In this document: positions 11,576-22,869 of the stretch, piece by piece | How positions within the stretch are numbered: position 1 is the first letter of the stretch | Layout of the letters: every line of letters begins with the position of its first letter | Assembly: GCF_032884065.1 (NCBI RefSeq) | Contig: NC_088872.1 | Coordinates: forward strand, 38,299,132 to 38,363,131 | Direction of reading: 5' to 3' | Length of the DNA: 64,000 nucleotides | From: Artemia franciscana | Taxonomy: Eukaryota; Arthropoda; Branchiopoda; Anostraca; Artemiidae | Translations under genes and position numbers: made by a program | The notes under the pieces: generated by a model | What the model was told of the DNA's origin: nothing | Seen by the model: the letters and a program-made list of their open reading frames with translations, nothing else | Database searches by the model: none

Positions 11576-12540
11576 AGACAGAAGGAGAAAAGGAAGACTG
11601 TTTTCCTAAATTAGTGATTAATATAGACCAGCACTTGAATGAGGCCTTAACCCTACTCATCCATACAATCACATAGGTCAAACAGCATAGCCACACACAA
11701 TCAACCATAAAGAATAATCCATGGACAGGCAGTCATGTCGTCAATAAGTATAAGTCGTCATTTACCAAACCATAGAAAAAATAATATAGACAAATAATTC
11801 AGAGGCAACACCCAACATAAGGGCTCATCAGGAGAATACACTGGCCTATATAGGGTTTCGCCACTCTAAATTCTCTACCCAGCACAGTGTTGTGGCTACC
11901 ACAGAATATCCATGGCATCCCCGCGTCAGGTATCACCCCCAAAATACATGTCTATGAAAAAAACAGCAAATGTAAAACAACCAAGTAAAACCAAAACAAG
12001 CTTATCCTGTTAATATATCCCTCCCTTTAGCAACAATAGGTAAACTAAATATTATAAAATTTACCAAATCACAAATATTAACACATTGCAAAAAACCTGA
12101 ATGAACTAAACAATTATATAATTCATCTTTACCATGTGGCTAATTTTTTAAAAATTCCGCTCAAATAGAAACACAATTCAAAATAAATGGCGCTGTGACA
12201 ACATTTCTCGAACCTCCGAAATTAGTCAAAAATTTCTTTAAGTATTTCTAGATAATTCTTTTGATATTTATTTAAAAGTTCGGTGCACCTTCATACATGA
12301 TCAAAAGTCTTTCTTTTCCTCTTCACTACACATAATTTTACACTTATATTAAGGACATTCTTGAACGAGCTTACCAATGTAAATGGGATACAAGATTATT
12401 AAATTACGTAAACGATTACCTATCGAAGTTTTAACCTGGATCAATAAATCTAAAAGATACACACTTTTTTGTACATTCAAACTGTATTAATAAAAACAAA
12501 TTTACAGGCATTATTAAGACACAGGAAAAGGGAATTCAAA

Positions 12541-12542
<2 letters not shown>

Positions 12543-12599
<57 letters not shown>
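12543..12599. repeat. Poly(A) homopolymer, 57 bp
   Basis: An uninterrupted run of A, the second long homopolymer within 1.1 kb. No associated element was identified. Confidence 0.95.
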
Positions 12600-12600
<1 letters not shown>

Positions 12601-12799
12601 AAAAGGTGAAAAAAGCTTATAAAGGATAAAATATAAGCAAAAAGAACCATGAATTAAAGAAAGACGGGGATCCTACCAACCAATTCCAGAGGGGAGGGGT
12701 TGTTATCAGAGGTAAAGTTTTATTTACGCTTTACTTCACGTTTTACAAAGCTCCTAAAAGCAAAAATAAAGAATTTTGCTCTCTGTTTTTTTTTTGCTA

Positions 12800-14190
12800 G
12801 AAGACTATTAGGCTAAAATAAATGTCTATGTTAACCGTTTATTTTGTAGGACTACCTGCACATTTAAAAACGAATAAACTACCATACGGCATAACTATTT
12901 CTGAAACCCGAAGCTCAATATCCGTATAGATTTTCGATCATTGTAAATCAATTAACTATCCCTGAATTTTCAGACAATAGCTTTTTGGACTTCTTTTGGC
13001 AAGAATTGCTGTTTTGCACCACAAAATGGCGGAAAACGACGCTTTGCTATGGGATAGTTTTTTTTTTCTAAGATAAGTGTCTAAGTTAGCCGCTTATTTT
13101 GTAGGAAAACCTACAACTTTTAAAAACGAATGCCTTACGGCATTACTGTCAGTGAAATTCAAAATTCAATATGAGTATAGATTTTTGATAATTCTAAATA
13201 AATTAACTATCTCAGAATTTTCACAGAATAGCTTTTTGGACTTCTTTTGGCTAGAATTGCTATTTTGCATCACAAATAGCTGAAAACTCCATTTTGCAGT
13301 GGAACAAACTTTTTGGCTAAAATAAATGTCTATGTTAGCCTTTTATTTTGTGGGACTACCTACATCTTTAGAAATGAATGCACTACCGTACGTCATTACT
13401 GCCACTGAAACTGGAGACTCAATATGCGCATAGGTTTTTGATAATCCTAAACCAATTAACTATCCCAGAATTTTCACGCAATGGCATTTTGGCCTTGTTA
13501 TGGCTAGAATTGTTGTCTTGCACCACAAAATGGCTAAAAGCACTGCTTTGCAATGGGACAGTCTTTTCGGGTAAAATACATGTCTATGTTAACCCTTATT
13601 CTGTAGGACTACCCGCACCTTTAGAAACGAATGTGCCACTGTACAGCATTACTGCCTCTGAAGCCCGAGGCTCAATATTGATATATATTTTTGATAATAA
13701 TAAATCAGTTAGCTATCTGAGAATTTTCACACAATAGCATTTTGGCCTTCTTTCAGAAAATGCCTAAAAACACCACTCTGCTCTGGGACAGTCTTTCTGG
13801 CTAGAATAAAAATCTATGATAACACTTATTTTTAGGACTACCTGCAACTTTTAAAAACAAATGCACTGCCCTATCAATTACTACCTCTGAAACTCGAAGC
13901 TCAATATACATATAGATTTTCGATAATTTTAAATCAATTAACTATCACAGAATTTTCACAAAACATCGTTTTGGCCTTCTTTTGGCAAGAATTGTTATTT
14001 TGCACCACAAAATTGGCTGAAAACGCTGCTTTGCTCTGGGACAGTCTTTTTAGCTAAAATAAAAGTCTATGTTACCCCTTTCTTTATAGCACTAACTGTA
14101 TCTTTTAGAATCGAATGCACTACCGTACGGCATTGCTGCCTCTGAAACTCGAGGCTCAATATGCGTATAGATTTTAGGTAATGCTAAATC
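12800..14190. repeat. Satellite-like tandem array, ~252 bp unit, about 5.5 copies
   Basis: The phrase AAATGTCTATGTTA or a close variant recurs near 12813, 13064, 13317, 13573, 13803 and 14055, giving steps of about 251, 253, 256, 230 and 252 bp. Each unit also contains CAATTAACTATC, GAATTTTCACA, TTTTGGCCTTCTTTTGGC-like and TTTTGCACCACAAAAT words. Open frames inside are not shared between units and are treated as chance. Confidence 0.85.
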
Positions 14191-14214
14191 ACATCAGATC
14201 AAAGTTTTGAGGTA

Positions 14215-14430
14215 GTGGTTTTGTTCAAAATAGTCCACATACATATATATAATAGTTTATCTGCGGTTGACATCCCCCCCCCAAAGCCTAGAGCAAGGAT
14301 CATAAGTTATGCCCCAGGGCATATATTGTTTTTATGGAAGGTGTGGTTGTATAGAATTTGGAAGGGGGCTCCTTTGATTGCAAATCAAATAACCCCACAG
14401 CCCACAGGGCAAAGATTGTAAATTATCCAA
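14215..14430 (+). repeat. Dispersed repeat family (copy 1 of 3)
   Basis: Words such as TTCAAAATAGTCCA, AAGTTATGCCCC, GGGCATAT and TTATGGAAGG occur in the same order as at 27240-27420 and 50940-51120. Non-coding; class unknown. Confidence 0.6.
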
Positions 14431-15424
14431 TTTGCGCATTGTAGCGTACAAGACTACCGTGGGAAAGGCAGGGACGTTTGATCATGAGTGCTTCCAAAAA
14501 TACTAAGGGTTTTGAGCTGAAATTTCGCGGGACGTTGAAGTGTATGGCCAGCTAAATTAAAAGATACTATCTGCATCCAAATTATCAAAAACGTATATGT
14601 GCAATATTTTAGGAACATGTAAGGGTATTAACTAGAAACTTTCGGGACAACTACTACTACTGCGGCTGCAAATGAAACTTGTTGCGACTGCAACAGTGAC
14701 TACTTCCGGCTGCGACAACTTACAACTGTGGCAGGCATTGCTTGCAACTCTTACTATATTTACTTGTGGCTACTTTCACAGAATGTTAGAGGATACTGAA
14801 CAAGATCAAAATACATTATATACATGCTAGTTGTCAAAAGGGGGCATCAGCAATATCTCAGGAACGGCTGACGGCATTAAGTTGAAACTTCCAGGGTATG
14901 TTGAACAAATCTTGAACCTTCAGAGAATGCTTAAGTGGATTTTAAACTAAATAAAAAACACTAGTTGAACCCATGTTATCACCACAGCATATCTACAATT
15001 TCTTAGGAGCGGCTAAGGGTCAGAATATTCAATCAAGAGATACTAAGAGCATCTAGGCTGCAAGAAGAACGTATCCAAAATGCCCAGGAATCGCTGACGG
15101 CATTTTGTAGAGAGAATGGCAAGGGGGTATTGAAATAAATCGAAACCCACTATTTTGAACCATTAAATTATATTTAGATATTCTAATTCATATGCTATAG
15201 AAATGAAAAACTGGAGAAACATCCATTATATTAAGCAAAATTTTGGCAATCAAAAAGGAAAAGAAATTAATTTTTTTTTTAAAACATCTTTCCGAAAAAG
15301 TTATTTTTCAAAAAAAAAAAATTTTTTTTTAAATAAAGTAAATCTCTACCCACTAAAATATAGGCCATAGTTACCTAATTACCTGGCAATGAAAAACAAA
15401 CAGAACTTGTCAAAAAAGCTTTCA
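14431..15424. other. Non-coding stretch
   Basis: AT-rich sequence with no recognisable gene or element. The weakly repeated phrase AGGAACGGCTGA and variants (near 14870, 15005 and 15085) suggests an old degenerate tandem repeat. Confidence 0.4.
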
Positions 15425-16424
15425 AAAAGAAGTTTTTCAATGAAAAGTAAAGCCCAAATGAAACTTAAGATCAGAAAGTAGGAATTTGTATAATAATTCA
15501 AACTAAGAACAACTAGACATTACTCTTCAAGAATAAATGAAATTAACCCAATGCACGCAGAAATTAAATAGACAATCATAGCACACAAACATACAATAGG
15601 TACTAATATAAATGAATAAATAAATCTTAATGACTAAACGAGTAGAACTTAAATTTAATATGTAAATCAAGCTTGAAATGAACAAAAACCATTACAAACA
15701 AGAGTGTGGCTACTGCCCCCTTCCCTAACTGTAAAAGTCTATAGCCTACTATGTCATTGGTGCTTTACTGAAAACTATATGTGTCTTGAACAGTCTTAGA
15801 AATAAATAATAAAGTAAAAAAAAATATTCATTTTAAAAAATAGTTACAACATTTTATTTCACTGTAATTTTATTTTCAATGTTGTAACACCTACAAAAGA
15901 AAATATTTTAATTATAACTGGTCTGAAAACTGCGTCTGTCTTGAACAATCCTTGGAAAGAACCAAGAAAATGAAACTGAATATTTGGTAGGCAATAAAAT
16001 TAATTGCAATGCAGTTAAAGATTTTATTTCACTGTAATTTCCATTTTTATTTTCAATATTGTAAGTATGAAACACAACATTTGTAAAATAGATCGTTTCC
16101 AGTAAAGCACAGATGACACATTAGGCTTTAGACTTTTACAGTTAGGAAGGGACAGTAGCAAAACTCTTGTTTATGTTAATTTTAGTTTTGTTTTGCGAAT
16201 TTAAATTAAATTTTAATCGTTTTAAGATTTATTTATTTATATTAGTACCTATTGTATGTTTGTTTTCTATTATTGTTCATTTTACTTCTGTTAGTTTTGG
16301 GTTTCATTTATTCTTTAATTATAATTTCTGGTTGTTTTGAATTTGAATTATTAGATGAATTTATTTCAGCTGATCTTAAGTTTAATGTAGCGTTTACTTT
16401 TCTTTGAAAAACTTCTTCCACAAC
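15425..16424. repeat. Large imperfect inverted repeat (arms ~320-370 bp)
   Basis: The segment 15425-15790 read on the minus strand aligns with 16105-16424 on the plus strand. Shared words include ATATTAGTACCTATTGTATG, GACTTTTACAGTTAGG, TGATCTTAAGTTT and GAAAAACTTCTT. The ~310 bp centre contains two copies of ATTTTATTTCACTGTAATTT. The right arm abuts the LINE that follows, so the arms may be opposed copies of that LINE's 5' region. Confidence 0.7.
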
Positions 16425-16821
16425 CCAATGATCAGCTATTCATCAAGTATTATCTTGATCAAAAGTATAAGCTCAGAGACGTTCACATCAACAAAGTAAG
16501 AAGACTTCAAATCTCTACTAACTCTCTGCCATCTACATGCCCTCCTCCTGTCCTTTTTACTGTCCCAAGTCTGGATATCAAAAGGTTAATCATCAACCAC
16601 TCCCGTGAGCTCTGCAAGGATATACAAATCTTGGTGATGCATCCAAGACAGAGAGAAAAAGGTGAAAGGCCTTAGTTGAAGATCTGAAAAGAAGAACAGC
16701 TCAGGTGAGCCTAACCTCATGATCTTCAAGGGCTAAATTGTTCCAAAAAACAAGGCTGCTCATTGCAGTTGGGAAGGCCCGCCCTAGCCTCCTCCAAACC
16801 AATCCACGCTGAAACCTAGTT

Positions 16822-19335
16822 ATGTCATCGCCTCTTCATGTAAGCAGTTTTGTTTCTCCATTGCCTTGTTTTGTTTGTCATTTTGATAAACTATCAGCTG
16901 ATATTTCTTGTGAAGCTTCATCCAATCCTTCTCTAAATGTTTCTCATGTATATCTAAGTATTTTTTTTTCTGCTGATGATAATTCAAAGGTTCTATCTAA
17001 TAATTTGCTCATGTCATGTCAGAGTTCAGCAGATTCAAGTTTTTTAAGTACCATATCTGAAGTTACCTCTGAGTCTCAACAGCCAAATTTCCCAAGTCAG
17101 AAGCCCCTTTCTGGAAATACTTTCTGTGTTCTTTCAAGCAATGTTGACTGTCTGACAAATAAGCTTCTTGAATCCAGAGTGCTTCTTAAGGAAGAAGCAG
17201 CAGATGTTGTGGGTTTTGTTGAACTGTTACCAAAACATAGTCTATTTGCAGTTACTGAAACATCCCTACATATATCAGGATATCAACTATTTAGCAACTT
17301 GGAGCACCCAAATTGTCTAAGAGGAGTTGGTGTTTATGTAAGAGACAGTATCCAAGTTAGTATTGTAAATCCTTCTATGCTTGATACATCTTTGATTGAA
17401 AGTGTATGGCTTGATATCTCCAGTGCCAATAAAAAATTGTGTCTTGGGTGTGTCTATTGAAGTCTAAGTGGTTTTTCCCTTGAAGATAGTGAATTGGCCC
17501 TCAAAACTATTATTGATGAAATGGCATCTTCAATATCCCTTCCTAGCTCATCTGAGTTATTAATCACTGGAGATTTTAATTTTCCTGTAATTGGGTGGGT
17601 TGAAAGAACTCGACATTCTTCATCTAATAGTAGACTCATCTTTTTTATCTTGCCTAACAAATAATTTTCTTCATCAGACTATTGACAAGCCTACATGCCA
17701 TAGAGCTGATCAGAGCCCCTTGCTGTTAGACCTTGTCATATTGCATGATTCTGATTCCCTCATTCATAATGATTATTTACTGCCAATTGCTAGTAGCAAC
17801 CACCTAGTTATTCTGTCTGTGGTGTCCCTAAATAGTTGTCCTCAACCTAAATTTCATCCCCAGACTTACACCAACTATGAGGCAATACAGCAGGAACTTT
17901 CATCTGCAAACTGGTCAATGTTTATCACCAGTAACATCAATGAGTCTTGGTTAAATTAAAAAAAAAAACCTCTCCTTGCTCTTGAAAAGAAACACTCCAA
18001 GATTGTTTTTAGAAAACAGCCTAAAACACTTCCCTTCTTCACTAAGAAAGTTAAGAAGCTGATTAAACAGAAATCTAGAGCTTGGAAATGGCATATGACA
18101 AAGAGGAACCAGGAGACCCACTCATTTTACAAGGCAGCACAAAATTGTGCAACAGATTCTGTGAAAAAACTGAAATCTGCTTACAAGGAAAAATTTGCTT
18201 CTGACATCAAGTTAAATCCAAAATCTTTAAGGAGACATGTCTCTGCTAAAAACCCAAATCATCATACTATTCCTGGCCTTGTTGACCAAGGTGTGCTACA
18301 CTTATCTCCAATAGATAAGGCTGACCTTCTAAATGCACAATTTGCTTCTGCCTTTACCCAAAACTCAGGTACCTCCTCACCAGATCCTCCATCACATGAA
18401 GTGCTTTTTCCCATGCCTGATCTGTCAGTAAGTGAAGTAATGGTTTTTTTCTAATAAAAGCTTAGCAGCCAATGCTAAGTCTGTTTCATCTTCTGCATAT
18501 AAATGCCTTGGTATCATAAAAAGAACAAAGTTACCATTACCATCTTGCTGGACATTCAATTTTACCTGTTGAAAATATCAGTGACCTTGGTGTTCATTTT
18601 GATTCTAGTCTTAGGTTTGACAGGCATGTCTCTGAAGTAACTCGTAAGGCAAACTATCAGGTATTATGTCTTAGATGCAATTTCCATAAGTTTAATCTCT
18701 GTTCATTCATTGCCATTTATAAATCAACAGTTCAACCTATACTTGAATACAATTCATCAGTCCATTGAATAAAAAAGACAGAGCAAGGGTTGAAAAAATA
18801 CAGCAAAGAGCAACTAAGCTTGTACCTTATTTGAAACATTTGCTGCATGAAAATAGACTGCACAGGCTAGGATTGCCAAGTCTTCCATTCCAAAGGGATA
18901 GGGCAGACATTATTAGCACATTCTGTATAATCAAAGGCTTTGATAATATAAGTACATCACAGTTTTTCACATTTAATGACACCAACAGGACCCATTATCA
19001 CCCACATAAATTGTACCCCTCACTTTCAAAAAGGAAAATAGGCCAACATTCATTTTACAGCAGGATGTGGAAGCCATGGAATGACCTTCCACCTGAAACA
19101 TTTCTAACAGATGACATAAACAGATTCAAAACAAAACTAGCAGAAAGAAATTTTCACAGTAAATCATTTATAGTATTATTTGTCAGTGTTTGTTGTAGTT
19201 GTTATTTTTATTGATTTGTATGTGTGTATTATGTTGTCAGTATTGTCATAATTTCTTTTTATTATGTTTAGTGCAACAAGCTTGAAAGCTTACTGTATTT
19301 GGTATTAATAAATAAATATAATTTTAACCAAAAAA
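16822..19335 (+). mobile_element. CR1/Jockey-like LINE, internally deleted, lacking the RT core
   Basis: Broken frames cover an apurinic endonuclease domain at about 17110-17830: NVDCLTNKLLE near the start, TETSLHISGYQLF, LLITGDFNFP near 17570, and SNHLVI near 17800 where the family has SDH. A linker region at 17960-18450 follows. The 3' part at about 18555-19170 carries C-terminal LINE signatures such as DLGVHFDSSLRFDRHV, RVEKIQQRATKLVPYL and RLHRLGLPSLPF. The catalytic reverse-transcriptase palm expected between these is missing; it would lie between about 18452 and 18540. An in-frame TGA (17458-17460) and a frameshift near 17595 also disrupt the frame. The end is a TAAATAAATA-type tail near 19304-19330. 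Confidence 0.8.
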
Positions 19336-19344
19336 AATCCTTTC

Positions 19345-19700
19345 TAAAAACATCCTTCCCAGTCTCTTTGCACAGCCCTTGCATTTTGGTACTAGAGGAC
19401 ATTCAATGAAGCTTGCCATGCAGCATTCCATGAGTAGACATAGAAGTCACTTCTTCAGCCAAAGAGTCATCAATCTGTGGAATCAACTGTCTGAGGAAAC
19501 AGTTTCTGCAACTTCAACTGACACATTCATGTCCCACCTTGATGAGGAATAGCTCTGCCAGGAGTTCCTTTACAAATGAGAAGCTGCACAGTCCTCCACA
19601 AGAATCTAGATCAACAGCCACAATTGACACCAAACAATTTTTTTTGTCACTGGAGCATCACAAGGATGGAAAATCCTTATATCACTCCAAGCTGTGATTT
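19345..19700 (+). mobile_element. 3' fragment of a second LINE
   Basis: One frame reads SMKLAMQHSMSRHRSHFFSQ followed by RVINLWNQLSEETVSA and a TFMSHLDEE-like end. This is a C-terminal signature common to CR1/Jockey-like LINEs. It lies just downstream of the tail of the LINE at 16822-19335 and is a separate, severely truncated copy. Confidence 0.6.
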
Positions 19701-20322
19701 AGGGTAATGTATCAGTGATTAGAATTGGTTCTATCTAACACAATGCATCATATAAAGGAGGTATGCAGTAGACAACACTGGAATTATAAGAAAAAACAGA
19801 TGAGAACTGTTGGTTGAAAATTTTCCATTTTCAGCTGAAGATCAGCAACTGCTTTAGCAATGTCCAAGATATCTGTGGCTGTGTATCTACAGCTGCATTT
19901 TTGTGTGGCATAATGCACAAAAGATTTAGGATAGTCCTAAAAATCCTCAGCCAATTTTTCCTCAAACCTTCTCTTCAACCCCTTTATTTGGATGGTTGTC
20001 TGATTACAAATAGTTTGAAGCTTTTCTGTGGTCTTATTTTTCTATAGCAATTCTATGCTGGATGTTTTTGTTCATTAGCTTACTTATTTGGTAGTTAAAA
20101 AACAGTAAAATTTTTTCCTGTTTTGCCCAAAAACAGGCTAAGAAAACTGGTCTCAAACCTTAAATACCTTATAACATTGATCTCAAGCTTACTGTTTCAT
20201 TATAAATCCATTTTTTTTAATGTTATATAATCCACAAACACTGATTTTCCAATATTAATTTGGATAAATCAATTTTTCCAATGGTATGACATTTTCTTCT
20301 TCATTGACATTGAATTTTAAAT
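19701..20322. other. Non-coding stretch before the LTR element
   Basis: AT-rich sequence without recognisable coding or repeat content. Confidence 0.4.
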
Positions 20323-20327
20323 AAAAG
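20323..20327. other. Target-site duplication, left (AAAAG)
   Basis: The five bases AAAAG abut the 5' LTR and are repeated exactly at 24881-24885 after the 3' LTR, as expected for Ty3/gypsy integration. Confidence 0.85.
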
Positions 20328-20471
20328 TGTAATATTATGCATGTTAAATAATGATATGCCTGCTTGCTTTGCTTTTGCTTATTTGATATTAACTGCTTGC
20401 TGTTGCTATATAATGACTTTTGTTCTAGATGCCTGGGTTTAAATAAATCATATAATTGGTAAAACGCTACA
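20328..20471 (+). repeat. 5' LTR (144 bp)
   Basis: Starts TG and ends CA. It is base-for-base identical to 24737-24880. TATATAATGAC near 20407 could serve as a TATA-like promoter element and AATAAA near 20442 as a polyadenylation signal, the usual LTR roles. Confidence 0.95.
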
Positions 20472-20483
20472 TGGTGTCAGAAG
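20472..20483 (+). other. Primer-binding site
   Basis: TGGTGTCAGAAG begins immediately after the 5' LTR. The leading TGG pairs with a tRNA CCA end. I do not assign the tRNA. The gag ATG at 20484 follows with no leader. Confidence 0.8.
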
Positions 20484-21491
20484 ATGGAAGCAAAGCCACC
20501 AAGTATTGATTGGGATTCAGCTTCCCTCGGCGATGAATGGAAACGCTTTGAAGAGCATGCCAAACTGATGTTTCTGGGACCCCTGTCTGGAAAGACGGCA
20601 GAAAGCAAATGTGCTTACCTTCTCATCTGGGCAGGAGAAAAAGGGCGCCAGATATTCAACACCTTCCCACTCACTGCTGCAGAAACAAACAATGTAGAAA
20701 CTTACCTGCAGAAATTCCGCGAATATGCTGCACCAGTCACCAACAGTGTATTTGCTCGATATATATTCCAGAAACGTGACCAGTGTGAAGGAGAAAGTGT
20801 AGAGAAATACATCACAGAACTGAAAATCCTGGTGAAGGCTTGCAACTATGATAGCGCTGATGAAATGGTTCGGGACAAAATAGTTAGTGGCATCAGAGAC
20901 CCTAAAATTAGAGAAAGACTTCTTCTGGAAGGTGATACCCTAACTTTGGCACTAGCTGTTGACAAATGCCGTTCTTACCAAACAACCCAGGCACAGCTAA
21001 GAACATTTGAAGTACAAGAACCACAACAAATCAAGAAAGAAATTGATGCTGTCCAGAAGTACAAATATCCAGTCAGAAAATACGAAGATGCATCTGTGTC
21101 ATCTAGAAAAACAAAGGAATGCTATTTCTGTGGAGGAGTATACTCACCTAGCCACACTTGTCCTGCAAAGGGAAAAATCTGTGCAAAGTGCAAAAAGCCA
21201 AATCATTTTGCACGTGTGTGCAAAAGCAACAAATCAGTGAATGCGGTGATTGAATACAAGGAGAGCCCAGCCGACAATAGTGACGAAGATGAGGATGTCT
21301 TCTTATATGCCATAGAGAACAACACCAATAAGAGCAGAGATGAAGCCCTTATTACACTGGAGGTGAACCACTCCTTACCTGTCAAATTCAAGGTCAATAC
21401 AGGGGCACAAGCTAACATTCTACCTGCCAAGTATTTTGACGCCTTACCACATCCGCCATCACTGGCTACTGTGGATCCAAAATTCCCGTGA
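20484..21491 (+). pseudogene. gag and protease start of the Ty3/gypsy element
   Basis: A 335-residue open frame. Residues 1-170 are the capsid-like retrotransposon Gag region. From about residue 213 lie two zinc knuckles: CYFCGGVYSPSHTC (C-x2-C-x7-H-x-C) and CAKCKKPNHFARVC (C-x2-C-x4-H-x4-C), the arrangement of Mag-like elements. An acidic linker follows, and then the start of an aspartic protease near residue 304, reading KVNTGAQANILP. The catalytic Asp of the usual DTGA is Asn here, so this protease should be inactive. The frame then breaks near 21465: the next frame continues with protease sequence (GSKIPVRGV), consistent with a one-base deletion. In the parent element gag and pol were probably one frame. 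Confidence 0.85.
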
Positions 21492-22140
21492 GAGGTGTAT
21501 GCAAGCTGAGCTGCAAGCACAAATCAAGCAAGGCTGAAACCCTACCATTCTTTATTGTTGAAACGGATTCAGTGCCAATTCTTGGATTCCGGTCAAGCAT
21601 TGACCTGAATATTGTCAAACTTGTACTGAATGTCAGTAAAGTTGAGAAAAACACATGCAAGGACATGCATGCAATCGACAAGACAAAAACGGATGACATA
21701 ATCAGTAGCTACAATGATGTCTTCCAAGGAATAGGAAAATTGGATGGAGGGTGCCATCTGTATCTGAAGGACGATGCAGTCCCTGCAGCATACCCAGCAA
21801 GAAGAATTCCCACATACCTTCGAGGAAAGTTAGAAGCAGAACTTAAACGGATGGAAGAACAAGGAATAATTGAAAAAGTCTCTAAACCAACTTACTGGGT
21901 GAATTCGATGGTCGCCATAGAAAAAAAGGATGGCAGTTTAAGAATTTGCATTGACCCTGTAGATTTGAACAAGTCAATCAGAAGACCATTCCACCCTATT
22001 CCCTCCCTGGAAGACGTAACATCCAGACTCCATGGGGTAAAATACTTGAGCAAACTGGATGCAAGGTCGGGGTATTGGTCGCTAGTCTTGGATGATGAAT
22101 CTGCAGACTTAACAACATTCAATACCATCTTTGGCAGATA
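21466..22140 (+). pseudogene. pol part 1: protease end and reverse transcriptase fingers/palm
   Basis: In the frame after the first break, the protease flap and C-terminus (VETDSVPILGFRSS) run into the reverse transcriptase. Recognisable RT motifs are YPARRIPTYLRGKLEAEL, VNSMVAIEKKDGSLRICIDP (the usual second motif), and LSKLDARSGYWSLVLDD, which holds the first catalytic Asp. The frame breaks again near 22143, where a one-base deletion best explains the switch to the frame containing MPFGIISAQE. Confidence 0.85.
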
Positions 22141-22869
22141 CCGTTTAAACGGATGCCGTTTGGCATCATCTCTGCCCAGGAGGCTCTCGAGGGATTAGAC
22201 GGGTTTGCTGTCATCATTGATGATCTTCTAGTTTTTGGTTCAACCCTTGAGGAACACAATAAGCGATTAGTAGCTGTACTTGAGAGAGCCAGAGCAAAAG
22301 GTATCAAGTTCAACAAAGCAAAATGCAGCTTTTGTGTGACAAGTGTGACATATTTCGGACATGTGATTAGTGAACAAGGAATGCAGCCAGATCCTGACAA
22401 ACTCGAAGCTATTAACAACATGCCTACACCATCAAACTCAGAAGAACTTGCAACTCTGTTGGGTATGTTAAACTATCTTGCAAAATACATCCCAAACTTA
22501 TCAACACAGAATAAAACCCTGCATGACCTCAGTAAAGCCACCAAGTTCAAGTGGGCCAAGGAGCATGACGAAGCCCTCCAAAACATCAAACACTCAACAG
22601 TCTCAAACTTAGCATACTTTGACCACTCATGCAAGTCCATCGACCTCACTGTGGACGCATCGTCACATGGTCTAGGAGCATACATCTCGTCAAACGGCAA
22701 CGTTGTCGCATATGCATCACGCTCCCTTAGCAAAGCTGAACAGAAATACTCACAGCTTGAAAAGGAATTATACGCAATAGTCTTTGGTTGCAAGTACTTC
22801 CATCATTTCATATATGGCAGGCATGTAAAAATAACCACAGACCACTGCCCACTTGAAACCATCCTATGA
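22141..22869 (+). pseudogene. pol part 2: reverse transcriptase palm/thumb and RNase H
   Basis: The frame opens with MPFGIISAQE and goes almost directly to ALEGLDGFAVIIDDLLVFG, which contains the DD catalytic pair. Related elements have roughly eight more residues between these blocks, so a small in-frame deletion in the palm is likely. The thumb follows, then RNase H with LTVDASSHGLGAYISS, SQLEKELYAIVFGCKYF and ITTDHCPL. The frame stops at TGA 22867-22869, short of the family's usual RNase H end. Sequence after the stop in the same frame (for example LSYRPGTEIAVTDTLS at 22939-22986) still belongs to the element. Confidence 0.85.

Larger units (their letters stand above)
8278..12799. other. 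Non-coding stretch upstream of the EEPD1-like exon
   Basis: I find no exon, RNA gene or recognisable transposon coding sequence here. It contains A tracts at about 10376-10396, 11499-11573 and 12543-12599, and a short imperfect repeat of GTGTTACGTAA-like words at 10910-10980. Any promoter of the EEPD1-like gene could lie here but nothing marks it clearly. Confidence 0.5.

Noticed and set aside
11356..11708. Open frames on both strands across the A75 tract
   Set aside because: They exist only because poly-Lys and poly-Phe codons have no stops; there is no domain or conserved flank.
11499..12599. Two long A tracts as retrotransposon tails
   Set aside because: No LINE or SINE body is recognisable upstream of either, and no target duplication could be found.
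13077..13737. Two open frames of 68 and 119 codons
   Set aside because: They lie inside the ~252 bp satellite and are not open in the neighbouring units.
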